Below, piece after piece: positions 27,925 through 38,672 of a DNA stretch of 64,000 nucleotides. The notes beneath the pieces are model-generated. The model saw only the letters and a program-made list of their open reading frames with translations, was not told the DNA's origin and ran no database searches. The stretch's first letter is position 1, and every line of letters starts with the position of its first letter. The position numbers and the translations under genes are program-made. The stretch lies in assembly GCF_017922435.1 (NCBI RefSeq), contig NZ_VDEZ01000001.1:682001-746000 (forward strand), in the 5' to 3' direction. This stretch comes from Thalassospira sp. ER-Se-21-Dark. Its GTDB lineage: Bacteria; Pseudomonadota; Alphaproteobacteria; Rhodospirillales; Thalassospiraceae.

Positions 27925-29421
27925 TCAAGCTGTTTCAGGCTTCCAGCGCAAAACCGGCTTACGTGCAGCCGCCGTTTCATCAAGGCGTCTGCGCGGGGTC
28001 AGGTACGGTGCATTCTTGAAGAATTCTGCATCGCCCGACTCGGCCTTGGCCACAAGCGACAGAATCGCATCACAGAACTGATCAATCGATTCCTTGGTTT
28101 CGGTCTCGGTCGGTTCGATCAGCAACGCCCCATGAACCACCAGCGGGAAATACATCGTCATCGGGTGGAACCCTTCGTCGATGATTGCCTTGGCCAGATC
28201 CAGTGTCGAAACACCGGTATCTTTCAGGAAGCCGTCGTCAAACAGGGCTTCATGCATGCAATAGCCCGGGAAGGCCACACTGAGCTTGTCCTTAAGACGC
28301 GCCAACAGATAGTTGGCATTCAGAACCGCATCACCCGATGCCTGACGCAGGCCATCTGCACCATGGCTTTTCATATAGGTCAGCGCACGAATAAACATGC
28401 CCATCTGACCATGGAAGCCCTTCAGACGGCCAAACGGCTTCATGCCGTCTTCTTCGTCTGCGGTTTCGACCAGATGGAAACCATCACCCTTTTTCACGAC
28501 ATAAGGGATCGGGGCAAACGGTGCCAGGGCTTCGGAAAAGACAACAGGTCCTGAACCCGGTCCACCGCCGCCATGCGGGGTCGAGAACGTCTTGTGCAGG
28601 TTGATATGCATCGCATCAATGCCAAGGTCTGCCGGGCGCACCCGACCGACAATGGCGTTGAAGTTCGCACCATCGCAATAGAAGTACCCGCCCGCTTCAT
28701 GCACCAGATCGGCGATCTTGCGCACGTCACGTTCAAACAGACCGCAGGTATTCGGGTTGGTCAGCATGATACCAGCCACATCGTCGCCAAGCTTGGCTTC
28801 AAACGCTGCCAGATCAACACGGCCGTCTTCGGTCGCGGGGATCGAATCAACCGTAAAGCCACAGGCGGCTGCGGTTGCCGGGTTGGTCCCGTGGGCGGAT
28901 TCCGGCACCAGAACGCGACGACGGTTTTCACCGCGCGCATCAAGGGCCGCGCGAATGGCCATCATGCCACAAAGCTCACCCTGTGCACCCGCTGCCGGGG
29001 ACATGGAAACCGCCGGCATGCCGGTCAGGACCAAAAGCCAATGCGCACATTGATCAATCAGTTCCAGCGCACCCTGTACGGTGCTTTCAGGCTGCATCGG
29101 ATGCAAATCGGCAAGACCGGGCAAACGCGCGACTTTCTCGTTCAGGCGCGGGTTATGCTTCATCGTGCACGAACCAAGCGGGAAGAAACCGGCATCAATG
29201 CCATAGTTCTTCTGCGACAGGCGCGTGAAGTGACGCACGACTTGCGGCTCGGACAGGCCCGGAAGACCAACGTCGCTGTCACGGTCAAGGCCGCCAAGGC
29301 GCGATTTGGTGCCCTTGGGTTCCGGCAAATCAACGCCGGTTCGGCCGGGCTGGCCCTGCTCGAAAATCAGCTGTTCTTCAAGAACAAGTCCACGGTTGCC
29401 GGTATGGGTTGTAAAGGTCAT
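27925..29421 (-). CDS. gcvPB: Glycine dehydrogenase (decarboxylating) subunit 2
   Basis: 498 aa PLP-binding half of the split P-protein, which decarboxylates glycine and transfers methylamine to GcvH lipoate. The PLP lysine lies in [37 protein letters not shown] at the N-terminal third is also diagnostic. ATG 29421 overlaps the gcvPA stop by 4 bp (ATGA), so the two subunits are translationally coupled. Confidence 0.98.
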   Translation of the reverse strand: MTFTTHTGNRGLVLEEQLIFEQGQPGRTGVDLPEPKGTKSRLGGLDRDSDVGLPGLSEPQVVRHFTRLSQKNYGIDAGFFPLGSCTMKHNPRLNEKVARLPGLADLHPMQPESTVQGALELIDQCAHWLLVLTGMPAVSMSPAAGAQGELCGMMAIRAALDARGENRRRVLVPESAHGTNPATAAACGFTVDSIPATEDGRVDLAAFEAKLGDDVAGIMLTNPNTCGLFERDVRKIADLVHEAGGYFYCDGANFNAIVGRVRPADLGIDAMHINLHKTFSTPHGGGGPGSGPVVFSEALAPFAPIPYVVKKGDGFHLVETADEEDGMKPFGRLKGFHGQMGMFIRALTYMKSHGADGLRQASGDAVLNANYLLARLKDKLSVAFPGYCMHEALFDDGFLKDTGVSTLDLAKAIIDEGFHPMTMYFPLVVHGALLIEPTETETKESIDQFCDAILSLVAKAESGDAEFFKNAPYLTPRRRLDETAAARKPVLRWKPETA

Positions 29422-30773
29422 GCCAGCGCCTCCTTCAATGCGGACGCAAGCGCCGCGATATCCTCGTCCGTGTTGGTTTCGGTAACCGCAACCAACAGGT
29501 AGTTATCCAGATCCGAACGGTTCGGATACAGGCGCGACAGCGGCACACCGGCAAGGACGCCCTTGGCAACCAGTGCTTCAACCACTTCGGCGGCCGGTTT
29601 GGAAAGCTTCACGGTGAATTCGTTAAAGAAGCTGTCATTGACCACAGATGCGCCTTCAACGGCGTCAATAGCATCGGCTGCCTTGCAGGCATTTTCATGG
29701 TTCAAGGTCGCCAGACGGCGATAACCGTCTTCACCCAGCAGGCTCATATGCACCGTAAAGGCCAGTGAACACAGGCCCGAGTTGGTGCAGATGTTCGAGG
29801 TCGCCTTTTCACGGCGGATATGCTGTTCGCGGGTCGACAGCGTCAGAACAAAACCACGCTTGCCGTCTTGATCGACCGTTTCACCACACAGGCGGCCCGG
29901 CATCTGACGCACGAGCTTTTGCGTGGTGGCAAACAGCCCGACATACGGCCCACCATAGTTCAGCGCATTACCGATCGACTGGCCTTCGCCGCAAACGATG
30001 TCTGCGCCAAAGCTGCCCGGTGATTTCACCGCACCAAACGCCACCGCCTCGGTAAAGACCACCACCAGAAGCGCACCCTTGGCATGGCAAAGATCAGCCA
30101 GTTGGGTGTGATCCTGAATGCGGCCAAACACGTCCGGGTACTGCACAACAACACACGCTGTCTGATCATCAATCAGATCGTTGAGTTCTTCGGCAGTTGC
30201 CTGATGTTCCGGATGCCCATCGCGCCCGGCAACTTCGGTGTCGCTATACTGGCAATAAGTTTCGGTCACTTCGCGGTAATGCGGGTGCAGACCACCCGAA
30301 AGAACTGCCTTCTTGCGACGGGTCGCGCGGCAGGCCATCAGAACCGCTTCGGCACAGGATGTCGCACCATCCCACATCGACGCGTTGGCAACATCCATCC
30401 CGGTGATCGAGGCAACCTGGGTCTGGAATTCAAACAGGTATTGCAGTGTCCCTTGCGCGATTTCCGGTTGATACGGGGTATAGGCGGTCAGGAATTCACC
30501 GCGCTGGATCACGTAATCAACCGTCGCCGGCACATGGTGGCGATAGGCACCCGCACCCAGGAAACTGGGCACGCTCGATGCGCCCATGTTTTTGGCGGCC
30601 AAGGCCATCATATCGCGTTCGACCTGCATTTCGCCAAGGTGGGATGGCAAATCAACAGGTGCGTCAAGCAACGCGCCGTCCGGCACATCACAGTAAAGTT
30701 CATCAACCGATGATGCCCCGATGGTATCAAGCATCGCAGCACGATCAGCGCGTGTCAGTGGGAGATAACGCAT
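29418..30773 (-). CDS. gcvPA: Glycine dehydrogenase (decarboxylating) subunit 1
   Basis: 451 aa, the N-terminal-type half of the split P-protein. Motifs are [15 protein letters not shown] at the start, the [13 protein letters not shown] loop, [23 protein letters not shown] and [13 protein letters not shown]. It pairs with GcvPB as a heterotetramer. It starts 3 bp after the gcvH stop. Confidence 0.98.
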   Translation of the reverse strand: MRYLPLTRADRAAMLDTIGASSVDELYCDVPDGALLDAPVDLPSHLGEMQVERDMMALAAKNMGASSVPSFLGAGAYRHHVPATVDYVIQRGEFLTAYTPYQPEIAQGTLQYLFEFQTQVASITGMDVANASMWDGATSCAEAVLMACRATRRKKAVLSGGLHPHYREVTETYCQYSDTEVAGRDGHPEHQATAEELNDLIDDQTACVVVQYPDVFGRIQDHTQLADLCHAKGALLVVVFTEAVAFGAVKSPGSFGADIVCGEGQSIGNALNYGGPYVGLFATTQKLVRQMPGRLCGETVDQDGKRGFVLTLSTREQHIRREKATSNICTNSGLCSLAFTVHMSLLGEDGYRRLATLNHENACKAADAIDAVEGASVVNDSFFNEFTVKLSKPAAEVVEALVAKGVLAGVPLSRLYPNRSDLDNYLLVAVTETNTDEDIAALASALKEALA

Positions 30774-30776
30774 GTT

Positions 30777-31148
30777 TTAAAGGCCTTCGACGAAGTCTTT
30801 GTAGGCTGCTTCATCCATCAGCTCATCAAGCTGGGATTCATCGGTCAGTGTCATTCTAAAGAACCAGCCATCGGATTCCGGGGCTTCATTGACCAGTGCA
30901 GGATTGTCATCAAGCTCTTCGTTGACCTCGACAATTTCACCATCGAGCGGAGCGTAAACGTCGCTGGCGGCCTTGACCGATTCAACAACCGCGGCGTCGC
31001 CATCCTTGGTCAGTTTCTTGCCTACTTCCGGCAGCTCGACATACACGATATCGCCCAGCGACTGCTGCGCGTAATCGGTAATGCCAACGGTTGCCACACC
31101 GTCTTCAAGCTCGATCCATTCATGTTCCTGCGAAAATTTCTTAGTCAT
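30777..31148 (-). CDS. gcvH: Glycine cleavage system H protein
   Basis: 123 aa, full length. The lipoyl lysine is in the [15 protein letters not shown] motif (about residues 57-71). It shuttles the aminomethyl group between P, T and L proteins. Second gene of the gcvT-H-PA-PB operon, 74 bp after gcvT. The L-protein gene is not in this window. Confidence 0.98.
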   Translation of the reverse strand: MTKKFSQEHEWIELEDGVATVGITDYAQQSLGDIVYVELPEVGKKLTKDGDAAVVESVKAASDVYAPLDGEIVEVNEELDDNPALVNEAPESDGWFFRMTLTDESQLDELMDEAAYKDFVEGL

Positions 31149-31222
31149 CTTCCATTGTCCCTGTTGATCAATTCAGTGCCAATGCAGCGTAGCGCCGCTC
31201 TCTCTATGATAAATTCTGGTTC

Positions 31223-32335
31223 TCAACCGCGGAAATAACGATGCGGCGCGAACGGAAGTTCGACCACCTCGGCCGGGCGCGCCTTGCCACGCACCATAAG
31301 ATCGACCTTGGTACCCGGTTCGGCAAATTCAATCGCGACATACCCCATGGCAATCGGGCCATCGACGGTCGGGCCAAACCCGCCCGATTTGATCTCGCCG
31401 ATGTCTTCGCCATCTGCGTTCAGAATCTGGGTGTGTTCACGTGCCGGTGCCTTGCCTTCGGGCTTGATGCCGACACGTTTACGATCCGCACCGTGTTCAA
31501 GTTGATCAAGGATCACATCCGCGCCCTTGAAGCCACCCTCGGCCCGGCGACGTTTATTGATGATCCAGTTCAGATCCCCTTCAACCGGGGTCGTAGTGGT
31601 ATCAATGTCGTTGCCATACAGGCAAAGGCCCGCTTCGAGGCGCAGTGAGTCACGTGCGCCAAGGCCAATCGCCTCGACCTCGTCCTCGGCCAGCAGCTTG
31701 CGCGCAAGCGCCTCGGCATCGGCGTTGGGTACGGAAATCTCAAAGCCATCTTCGCCGGTGTAACCCGAACGGGTCACAAAGCACGGACTGCCAGCGATGT
31801 CGATTTCGGCAAAGCTCATGAATTTCAGATCGGCAACCGATGGTGCAAAACGTGCCAGAACCTTGGCCGCATCCGGGCCCTGCAATGCCAGAAGCGCCCG
31901 GTCATCGATTTCTTCAAGCGATACACCATCGCCAAGATTGGCACGCATGTGAACGATATCATCATCCTTGCAGGCTGCATTGATCACCAGAAACAGGCTG
32001 TCGCCCGCATTGGTAATCATCAGATCGTCAAGGATCGTGCCGTCGTCCTGGGTAAATGCGGAATAGCGGGTGCGACCGGGTTTGAGGATGGCAATGTCAC
32101 CGGGCACAAGCTTTTCAAGCTCCGCCACTCGGTTCTCACCGGTCAAACGCACCTGCCCCATATGGGACACATCAAACAGGCCTGCCTTCGCACGGGTATG
32201 AAGATGTTCGCCCTTCACACCAAGCGGATATTGCACAGGCATGGCATAGCCAGCGAACGGTACCATTTTGGCACCGAGTTCCACATGCAAATCATAAAGG
32301 GCAGTTTTTAGAAGTTCGGATTCGTGATCCGCCAT
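31223..32335 (-). CDS. gcvT: Aminomethyltransferase (glycine cleavage T protein)
   Basis: 370 aa. ATG 32335 has GGAG 6-7 bases upstream and gives the family N-terminus LLKTALYDLHVELGAKMVPFAGYAMP. Tetrahydrofolate-binding and structural motifs include VSHMGQVRLTG, YTGEDGFEISVP with the folate-site Asp, and the C-terminal barrel GEIKSGGFGPTV. First gene of the operon, 53 nt downstream of the tandem glycine riboswitch. Confidence 0.98.
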   Translation of the reverse strand: MADHESELLKTALYDLHVELGAKMVPFAGYAMPVQYPLGVKGEHLHTRAKAGLFDVSHMGQVRLTGENRVAELEKLVPGDIAILKPGRTRYSAFTQDDGTILDDLMITNAGDSLFLVINAACKDDDIVHMRANLGDGVSLEEIDDRALLALQGPDAAKVLARFAPSVADLKFMSFAEIDIAGSPCFVTRSGYTGEDGFEISVPNADAEALARKLLAEDEVEAIGLGARDSLRLEAGLCLYGNDIDTTTTPVEGDLNWIINKRRRAEGGFKGADVILDQLEHGADRKRVGIKPEGKAPAREHTQILNADGEDIGEIKSGGFGPTVDGPIAMGYVAIEFAEPGTKVDLMVRGKARPAEVVELPFAPHRYFRG

Positions 32336-32387
32336 CAGGTTCTCCAAGACAATCGTTGCGAAATATAGCCGACCAGTGGCCAACCAC

Positions 32388-32596
32388 ATTCCCCCTCTGT
32401 CTTTGGAGCCTGAAAGAATCACATCCGGGGTAGGAAGCCGGTCTGCTTACATCTTCGGCGAGGTGTTCCTGATCAGAAATTCAGGTCACCTGCTTTCCAG
32501 AGTCCCATCTCCACGCGGTCCTGTTGCCTGAGAGTTTCCGGGGTGGTTGCTCCTTCGGCGTCCGCTCATCCGATAAGGACTGCGGCCTCTCCCACG
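32388..32596 (-). promoter_or_regulatory. Tandem glycine riboswitch
   Basis: Two gcvT-type aptamers on the minus strand, upstream of gcvT. Aptamer 1 (about 32593-32493) contains GGGAGAG, CGCCGAAGGAGCAA, GAAACTCTCAGGC, AGGACCG and CTCTGGAAAGC. Aptamer 2 (about 32502-32392) contains CGCCGAAGATGTAAGC, TTCTTTCAGGC and CAAAGACAGAGGGGG. This is the classical cooperative ON arrangement that switches on glycine cleavage when glycine is in excess. The expression platform must lie in the 53 nt before the ATG; no clear terminator is seen there, so control is probably at translation. Confidence 0.9.
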
Positions 32597-32707
32597 TGCA
32601 TCATTTGGGTATGTTTCTGTTATACGGGTTTCCGCGCAAACCGACCAGCCCCTATTTTTCGGGCATGATCGGTCTGCCACGTCTCGAACAAACAAACCCG
32701 AATAAAA

Positions 32708-33265
32708 TCAATCGGTTCCGAACCGGCGATTATACTCAAGTTGGTCCGCGCTCAGCTGGAAACCAAGATAGATTTCGTAATCCGGACCGGTCCAGACATC
32801 GTCCAGCGGCACCGACAGGGTCACCTGCTCGTCACGGATACGGGCCATGTTCAGATTGTCGGCAAACGCCATATTAACGTCAAACACCGACTTCTGAATG
32901 AAGGTGCCGTTCGGGTCACGCAGGGCGACGAAATATTTAAATTGAACGTTACGGTTTTGGGCTGCCGGTCCAAGCTCGGCGGTAATGATCGGGCTGATGA
33001 TGACATCAAGTTCCTTGTCATCAAGGTCGTAGCCGCAATCACCAAGGTATCCGGTAAATTCGGCTTCGACGATCACATCGGTCAGATCACGGCCAGCACC
33101 GCTGAACTGGACAAGCTTTGCCGTATCCTTTGGCAGATAGGCCGCCGGACAAACCGGGACCGGCTGTTCTTCGAACGGGTTGCCACCGCCGCATGCGCTT
33201 AGCAATCCACCAAGCGAGACCATACCCAATGCATAAACGCGCCGAAGTCCGTTACCGATTGTCAT
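32708..33265 (-). CDS. Lipoprotein of unknown function
   Basis: 185 aa from ATG 33265, which has AGAGG 5 bases upstream. Signal peptide with lipobox LLSAC (about residues 21-26), then CGGGNPFEEQPVPVCPAAYLP. The mature part is beta-rich with alternating hydrophobic residues (LVQFSGAGRDLTDVIVEAEF, FKYFVALRDPNG), suggesting a beta-sandwich. Two further cysteines (one in PVCP, one in GDCGYD) could form a disulfide. I do not recognise the family. It is divergent from ispH. Confidence 0.82.
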   Translation of the reverse strand: MTIGNGLRRVYALGMVSLGGLLSACGGGNPFEEQPVPVCPAAYLPKDTAKLVQFSGAGRDLTDVIVEAEFTGYLGDCGYDLDDKELDVIISPIITAELGPAAQNRNVQFKYFVALRDPNGTFIQKSVFDVNMAFADNLNMARIRDEQVTLSVPLDDVWTGPDYEIYLGFQLSADQLEYNRRFGTD

Positions 33266-33521
33266 CCAAGCCTCTATCAAACCAAATGTTTTCGGGCCGC
33301 ATCGCGACGACCGGCCCGCGCGCAGTCTATTCTGTCGCGGATGTCGGCACAACCCGCTTGAACGGCCTTGGGCGGTGTAAAACGTCAAAAATTCGGCCAA
33401 CCCGCACCGACCATTTACCCCAGAGTCATTGCACCGCATGATCAGGCAGGTTATGTAACGTGAATGTTTGAAAAATGCGTCGGCAACGCCCGCACGCAAT
33501 TGGGAAAGCCGGACCTGTATC

Positions 33522-34469
33522 ATGTCTGACAAAGCCAGCCTTCGGATCGTTCTTGCCAATCCGCGCGGTTTCTGCGCGGGGGTTGATCGCGCCATCGAGA
33601 TCGTCGAAAAGGCACTCGAAAAATATGGCGCACCGGTCTATGTCCGCCACGAAATCGTGCATAACAAATTCGTGGTCAATCGCCTGCGCGATATGGGTGC
33701 CGTTTTCGTTGACGAACTTGATGCCGTTCCCGATGGCGTGCCGGTGATCTTTTCGGCCCATGGGGTGCCGAAATCCGTGCCCGAGGCGGCCGAAACCCGC
33801 AAACTTGAATATCTTGATGCGACCTGCCCGCTGGTCTCCAAAGTCCATCGCGGGGCCGAACGTCATCACGCCGATGGCAAACATATTCTTCTGATTGGTC
33901 ATGCTGGTCATCCCGAAGTCATCGGCACGATGGGCCAGTTACCCCCCGGCAGCATGACCCTGGTCGAGACCGAGGAAGACGCCGAGACCATCGAAATCAG
34001 CGATCCGGAAAATCTGGCCTTTGTGACCCAGACGACCTTGTCACTTGATGACACCGCCAAGATCATTGAAATCCTGCAACGGCGTTTCCCGTCAATCGCG
34101 GTGCCGAAAAAGGAAGACATCTGCTACGCCACGACCAACCGCCAGCATGCGGTCAAACTGATCGCGGAAAAGGCCGATGCCATTCTGGTCCTTGGCGCGC
34201 CAAATTCTTCAAACTCCAACCGCTTGGTCGAAGTCGCCAAACGCGAAGGCTGCACACGGTCTGTTCTGGTCGAACGGGCAAAGGATATCGACTGGTCGAA
34301 GCTTGACGGTATTTCAAGCCTTGGCATCACGGCCGGTGCGTCCGCGCCCGAAATCCTGGTCGAGGAAGTCATTGATGCCTGTCGGGAACGCTTTGACGTG
34401 ACGGTCGAAACCATCACGCTGACCAACGAAAATGTCACTTTCAAACTTCCGCGTCAGCTTGCCAGCTAG
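33522..34469 (+). CDS. ispH: 4-hydroxy-3-methylbut-2-enyl diphosphate reductase
   Basis: 315 aa Fe-S enzyme making IPP and DMAPP in the last MEP step. The three cluster cysteines are visible in [25 protein letters not shown] and SREGCTRS-like ([10 protein letters not shown]) contexts, as well as FSAHGVP and [13 protein letters not shown] 33522 is preferred to an upstream start that adds an unrelated extension. It is followed by thrB after 45 bp. Confidence 0.97.
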   Translation: MSDKASLRIVLANPRGFCAGVDRAIEIVEKALEKYGAPVYVRHEIVHNKFVVNRLRDMGAVFVDELDAVPDGVPVIFSAHGVPKSVPEAAETRKLEYLDATCPLVSKVHRGAERHHADGKHILLIGHAGHPEVIGTMGQLPPGSMTLVETEEDAETIEISDPENLAFVTQTTLSLDDTAKIIEILQRRFPSIAVPKKEDICYATTNRQHAVKLIAEKADAILVLGAPNSSNSNRLVEVAKREGCTRSVLVERAKDIDWSKLDGISSLGITAGASAPEILVEEVIDACRERFDVTVETITLTNENVTFKLPRQLAS

Positions 34470-34514
34470 GTCTGCGGACATGCTTATTTTCAGATCAGGA
34501 CGACGATAGAACTC

Positions 34515-35483
34515 ATGGCCGTCTATACCGACGTTTCAGACGAAGATATTTCCCGCTTTGTGGCCGAATACGATATCGGTGACGTGGTGTCGTTCAAGGG
34601 GATCGCAGAAGGCGTCGAAAACACCAATTTCCTGCTTCAGACGACCAAGGCGCCTTATATCCTGACCCTGTATGAGAAGCGGGTAAATCCCGATGATCTA
34701 CCCTTCTATCTTGGCCTGATGGATCACTTGTCGGCCAAGGGACTGAATTGCCCGACCCCGATCCACGGCAAGGACGGTGTTGCCCTGCGACGCCTTTGTG
34801 GTCGCCCGGCCGCCATCACGTCTTTCCTGCAGGGCATGTCGCCCAGGCGCATTCAACCCCATCACTGTGCGGGGGTCGGCGCCGCACTGGCCGAGTTGCA
34901 CTCAGCCGGTCAGGACTTCGAAATGCACCTGCCCAATGCGCTGAGCATCAAGGGATGGCGTTCGCTTTTCGACAGCTGCGCTGAACATGCCGACGATGTC
35001 GAACCCGGCCTTGGTAAGATGATTGGCGAAGAGCTCGCATTTCTAGAGGAAAACTGGCCGCACGCCCTGCCCAAGGGGGTCATTCATGCGGATCTGTTCC
35101 CCGACAACGTCTTCTTCTTTCCAAACAAGGAAGCCGTTTCCGGGCTGATTGACTTCTATTTCGCGTGCAATGACCTGTTTTGCTATGACGTTGCCATTTG
35201 CATGAATGCTTGGTGCTTTGAGCCCGATAACAGCTTCAATGTAACCAAGGCCAAAAACCTTCTGTCGCATTACAGCAAGGTCCGTCCGCTTTCGGACGTC
35301 GAAAAGGCCGCCCTGCCCATTCTGGCGCGCGGCGCAAGTCTTCGGTTCCTTCTGACACGGCTCTATGACTGGGTGAATACGCCCAAGGATGCACTTGTCA
35401 CCCCGAAGAACCCGCGCGAATACATCAACAAATTGCGGTTCCACCAACGTGTGGAAAACGCAACAGCCTATGGCCTGGATTAG
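34515..35483 (+). CDS. thrB: Homoserine kinase, aminoglycoside-phosphotransferase type
   Basis: 322 aa, of the APH/choline-kinase-fold ThrB found in alphaproteobacteria and pseudomonads rather than the GHMP type. N-terminus [22 protein letters not shown]; the APH motifs are [13 protein letters not shown] with the catalytic Asp and [12 protein letters not shown] with the metal Asp. It phosphorylates homoserine for ThrC, which is encoded at 10719. It is close to ispH upstream and 25 bp before rnhA. Confidence 0.96.
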   Translation: MAVYTDVSDEDISRFVAEYDIGDVVSFKGIAEGVENTNFLLQTTKAPYILTLYEKRVNPDDLPFYLGLMDHLSAKGLNCPTPIHGKDGVALRRLCGRPAAITSFLQGMSPRRIQPHHCAGVGAALAELHSAGQDFEMHLPNALSIKGWRSLFDSCAEHADDVEPGLGKMIGEELAFLEENWPHALPKGVIHADLFPDNVFFFPNKEAVSGLIDFYFACNDLFCYDVAICMNAWCFEPDNSFNVTKAKNLLSHYSKVRPLSDVEKAALPILARGASLRFLLTRLYDWVNTPKDALVTPKNPREYINKLRFHQRVENATAYGLD

Positions 35484-35508
35484 GCACAAAGGCGGGGAAC
35501 ACGACAAT

Positions 35509-35958
35509 ATGACTTCAAGTAACGGTGACGATAACCGCGTCGAGATTTACACAGACGGCGCGTGCAGCGGCAATCCCGGCCCCGGTGGCTGGGGCGCTAT
35601 TTTGCGCTTCAAGGGTGTCGAAAAGGAAATGTCGGGCGGCGATCCGGAAACCACCAACAATCGTATGGAAATGATGGCCGCGATTAGCGCGCTGGAAGCC
35701 TTGAAACGTCCCTGCGTCATCGATATCTACACCGACAGCAGCTATGTCCGCGACGGTATTACCAAATGGATTTTCGGCTGGCAGAAACGTGGCTGGAAAA
35801 CCGCCGATAAAAAGCCGGTCAAGAATGTGGAATTATGGCAACGTTTGCTACAAGCCCTTGAACCACATAAGGTCGAGTGGCACTGGGTCAAGGGTCACGC
35901 CGGTCACCCGGAAAACGAAAGATGCGACGAATTGGCCCGCCAAGCCGTGCCCCGATAA
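35509..35958 (+). CDS. rnhA: Ribonuclease HI
   Basis: 149 aa. The catalytic carboxylates are visible in [17 protein letters not shown] (D16), NRMEMMA and [11 protein letters not shown], plus [19 protein letters not shown] at the C-terminus. It removes RNA from RNA-DNA hybrids. The ATG at 35509 is chosen over the in-frame 35389, which would overlap thrB deeply. Confidence 0.96.
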   Translation: MTSSNGDDNRVEIYTDGACSGNPGPGGWGAILRFKGVEKEMSGGDPETTNNRMEMMAAISALEALKRPCVIDIYTDSSYVRDGITKWIFGWQKRGWKTADKKPVKNVELWQRLLQALEPHKVEWHWVKGHAGHPENERCDELARQAVPR

Positions 35959-35980
35959 CGAATTTTTCGCGGTTATCGGG
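35951..35980. repeat. Hairpin overlapping the rnhA stop
   Basis: 9-bp arms CCCGATAAC and GTTATCGGG around a 12-nt loop containing TTTTT; no U-tract after the stem. It could be a weak terminator or 3'-end stabiliser. Confidence 0.4.
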
Positions 35981-36187
35981 AAAATTGCTTGAAGCTGAGG
36001 GACTTCGCTACAAGATAAATAGCTTTGCTGGCTTGTGTCAGATAATTGAATGTTTAACGAAATCAAACTTGCGTTTTCATCAAGTTGCGGTTTGACTTGA
36101 GACTAATTCAAGGGGGTGTTGGCACTCATACAAAGGTCGAGTACATTATATTCGACTAGCCTAAAGTGGGTGTCAGGGAGAGAACGC

Positions 36188-38587
36188 TTGTCACGCGGAT
36201 CGTACGGGTTTTTACAACGAAAGTCCTTGAGCAGTCGGCTGCTGTTTATCGCATTGCCGCTTGTTTCGCTGTTCTCGCTCGCGCTTTTCATCGTCTTTGG
36301 CTATGTCAGCTACAAGGTGCTGCGCGACGACCTGAATGGCAAAGTCGAACAGACCGCCGACATTAACGCCCGCGTTCTGGCCACACCTTTCTGGTATCTC
36401 GACGTCGACAATATTGAATCTGCACTCAATGCCATGGCGCGCGATCGCGACATCGTTGCCGTGCAGGCACTGGGCGCAGACGGCACCGAATTTGCCCATA
36501 CCGGCGTATCGCAATCCGAACTGACCGACACGCTTCGCCTTTCGCGCCGTGTCTATTTCGAACGCAACAACGTGCGCCATGATGTTGGCGAACTGGTCAT
36601 CTACTTCACAGACGCACGCGTTCAGGATTTGCTGTTCCGCCGTATTGCGATCGACATGATCCTGTTCGGGCTTCTGATCTCGGTCGTGGCCGCAAGCCTT
36701 CTGATCGCCAACAAACGCTCGATCAAGGAACCTCTCAACCGACTGCTGCATTCCATCCGAATGACCAAGCACGGCCGACTGCGCCGTCCGGTGGAGTGGA
36801 ACAGCTCGGACGAACTCGGTCTTCTGATCCGCGAATACAATGAAATGGTCGCCCTTCAAGGTCAGGCACAGGAAGAAGCCCAGCGCAAACAGGCCCTGCT
36901 GGAAGCCACCCTTCACAATATCGGTCAGGGCATCTGTCTGTTCGATCAGGACCTGAACCTGATGGTCTGGAACGAACGCTATATCGAATTGCTCAACCTG
37001 CCGCGTGATCTGGTCAAGGAAGGCACACCGCTTTCTGATATCCTGCGCTATAACGGCGAACGCGGCGAATATGGCGATGTCAGCATTCAGGCCCTGATTT
37101 CCGACCGCGTTGCGATTGCCCGTCGCCGTGAACCCTATCGCATGGAACGTACCCGCCCGAATGGCCGCGTCATTCAGGTTGATCACAACCCGATGCCGGG
37201 CGGCGGTTACGTTGCGACCTATACCGATATTACCGAACGTAAACAGACCGAAGCGCGCATGCGTCACTTGGCTGTCCATGACGTTCTGACCAGCCTGCCG
37301 AACCGCACCCTGTTCCTTGACCGCCTGCGTCAGGCGCTGCTATCGGCGCGTCGTTTCCAGCGCGGCGTGACGGTTCTGTTTGTTGACCTTGACCGGTTCA
37401 AGGACATCAACGACCACTTCGGTCACGATGTCGGCGATCTGATGATCCAGGAAATGGGACAGCGTCTGTCGCGCATCATCCGGGATTCCGATACCGCCGC
37501 CCGTTTGGGGGGCGATGAATTCGCAATCATCCAGACCGACGTCCAGAACATCGAAGACACCATCGCCCTTGCCCAGCGCATCATTGACGAGCTGTGCCAG
37601 CCATTTGATTGCCGCGGCATCCGCCTGCATTCGACCGCCAGTGTCGGCATTACCCTGTTCCCGGAAGACGGCGAAAACCCCGAACAACTGGTCAAGAACG
37701 CCGACATGGCGATGTATGCCGCCAAGGCCGAAGGGCGCAACAATTACCGCTTCTTCCTGCCGTCGATGCACGAACGGGTCAAGGAACGCAAAACCATCGA
37801 GGAAGATCTGCGCAACGCGCTCGAACACGATCAACTCGAACTTTACTATCAGCCGAAAATCGATTGCCGCACCGAACGCGTCGTCGGTGCCGAGGCGCTT
37901 GTACGCTGGCATCACCCGGAACGTGGCCTGATCCTGCCGGGCGAATTCATTTCCGTTGCCGAGGAATGCGGCCTGATCAATCGACTGGGGGCATGGGTTC
38001 TTGAAAAGGCCTGCCGTCAGACACGCATCTGGCGCGACTCATCACTTTCCGATCTTCGGATTGCCGTCAACCTGTCCCCGGCACAGTTCCAGGATGCCGA
38101 ACTGGTTGATAGTGTGACCAAGATCGTCAAGGAAACCGCCCTGCCGCATGGCACGCTGGAACTTGAAATCACCGAATCCATTCTGATGAACAACCCGGAA
38201 AAGGCGGTCTCGACGCTCAAGGAGCTCAAGGAGCTTGGCGTTCTGATCGCGATTGATGATTTCGGCACCGGCTATTCGTCGCTGAACTATCTCAAACGTT
38301 TCCCGGTCACCTCGATCAAGATCGACCGGTCCTTCGTGAACGACATTCATGTCGATGTCGATGACAAGGCCATCGTCGATGCGGTCATCGGCCTGGGCCA
38401 CAGCCTCAATCTCGAAGTCGTTGCCGAGGGCGTGGAAGAAGTCGAACAGCTTGTCTATCTGCAGGAAAAGGGCTGCGACTTTATCCAGGGCTTCCTGTTC
38501 TCCAAACCATTGCCCGCCTCGACCTTCGAAAGCTGGGTCAACGAGCGGCATGGCACCGAACAGGAAACTGTCTCAGCCAAGTCCTGA
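36188..38587 (+). CDS. Membrane sensor GGDEF-EAL protein (c-di-GMP synthesis/degradation)
   Basis: 799 aa from TTG 36188, which has AGGGAGAG 5 bases upstream; an in-frame GTG at 36116 is the alternative. Layout: TM (about 18-40), periplasmic sensor to about 150, TM (about 155-175), HAMP (about 178-230), PAS (about 240-355), GGDEF, EAL. The cyclase signature GGDEF is intact at 441-445 with the I-site RDSD five residues before it. The EAL motif is intact (E569-A-L571), as are ELEITES and DDFGTGYSSL. It may therefore be bifunctional. Monocistronic between rnhA and the SDR gene. Confidence 0.93.
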   Translation: MSRGSYGFLQRKSLSSRLLFIALPLVSLFSLALFIVFGYVSYKVLRDDLNGKVEQTADINARVLATPFWYLDVDNIESALNAMARDRDIVAVQALGADGTEFAHTGVSQSELTDTLRLSRRVYFERNNVRHDVGELVIYFTDARVQDLLFRRIAIDMILFGLLISVVAASLLIANKRSIKEPLNRLLHSIRMTKHGRLRRPVEWNSSDELGLLIREYNEMVALQGQAQEEAQRKQALLEATLHNIGQGICLFDQDLNLMVWNERYIELLNLPRDLVKEGTPLSDILRYNGERGEYGDVSIQALISDRVAIARRREPYRMERTRPNGRVIQVDHNPMPGGGYVATYTDITERKQTEARMRHLAVHDVLTSLPNRTLFLDRLRQALLSARRFQRGVTVLFVDLDRFKDINDHFGHDVGDLMIQEMGQRLSRIIRDSDTAARLGGDEFAIIQTDVQNIEDTIALAQRIIDELCQPFDCRGIRLHSTASVGITLFPEDGENPEQLVKNADMAMYAAKAEGRNNYRFFLPSMHERVKERKTIEEDLRNALEHDQLELYYQPKIDCRTERVVGAEALVRWHHPERGLILPGEFISVAEECGLINRLGAWVLEKACRQTRIWRDSSLSDLRIAVNLSPAQFQDAELVDSVTKIVKETALPHGTLELEITESILMNNPEKAVSTLKELKELGVLIAIDDFGTGYSSLNYLKRFPVTSIKIDRSFVNDIHVDVDDKAIVDAVIGLGHSLNLEVVAEGVEEVEQLVYLQEKGCDFIQGFLFSKPLPASTFESWVNERHGTEQETVSAKS

Positions 38588-38614
38588 CGTGTCCCACTGA
38601 TCGTTTGATTGGCG

Positions 38615-38643
38615 AAAAGACGGGCCTCCGAAAGGAAGGCCCG
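38615..38643 (-). terminator. Terminator of the SDR gene
   Basis: Arms CGGGCCT and AGGCCCG (38621-38627, 38637-38643), followed on the minus strand by TCTTTTCG. It lies between the convergent genes ending at 38587 and 38673. Confidence 0.65.
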
Positions 38644-38672
38644 CCCCATATCATACATTCAGAACTGTTTGA

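Noticed and set aside
32486-32695. 69-codon minus-strand frame over the riboswitch
   Set aside because: It lies across the first glycine aptamer, whose RNA structure explains the sequence.
32708-33595. 295-codon version of the lipoprotein gene
   Set aside because: The first 110 codons have no SD, run into the ispH coding region and are unlike the rest; ATG 33265 gives a proper lipoprotein signal.
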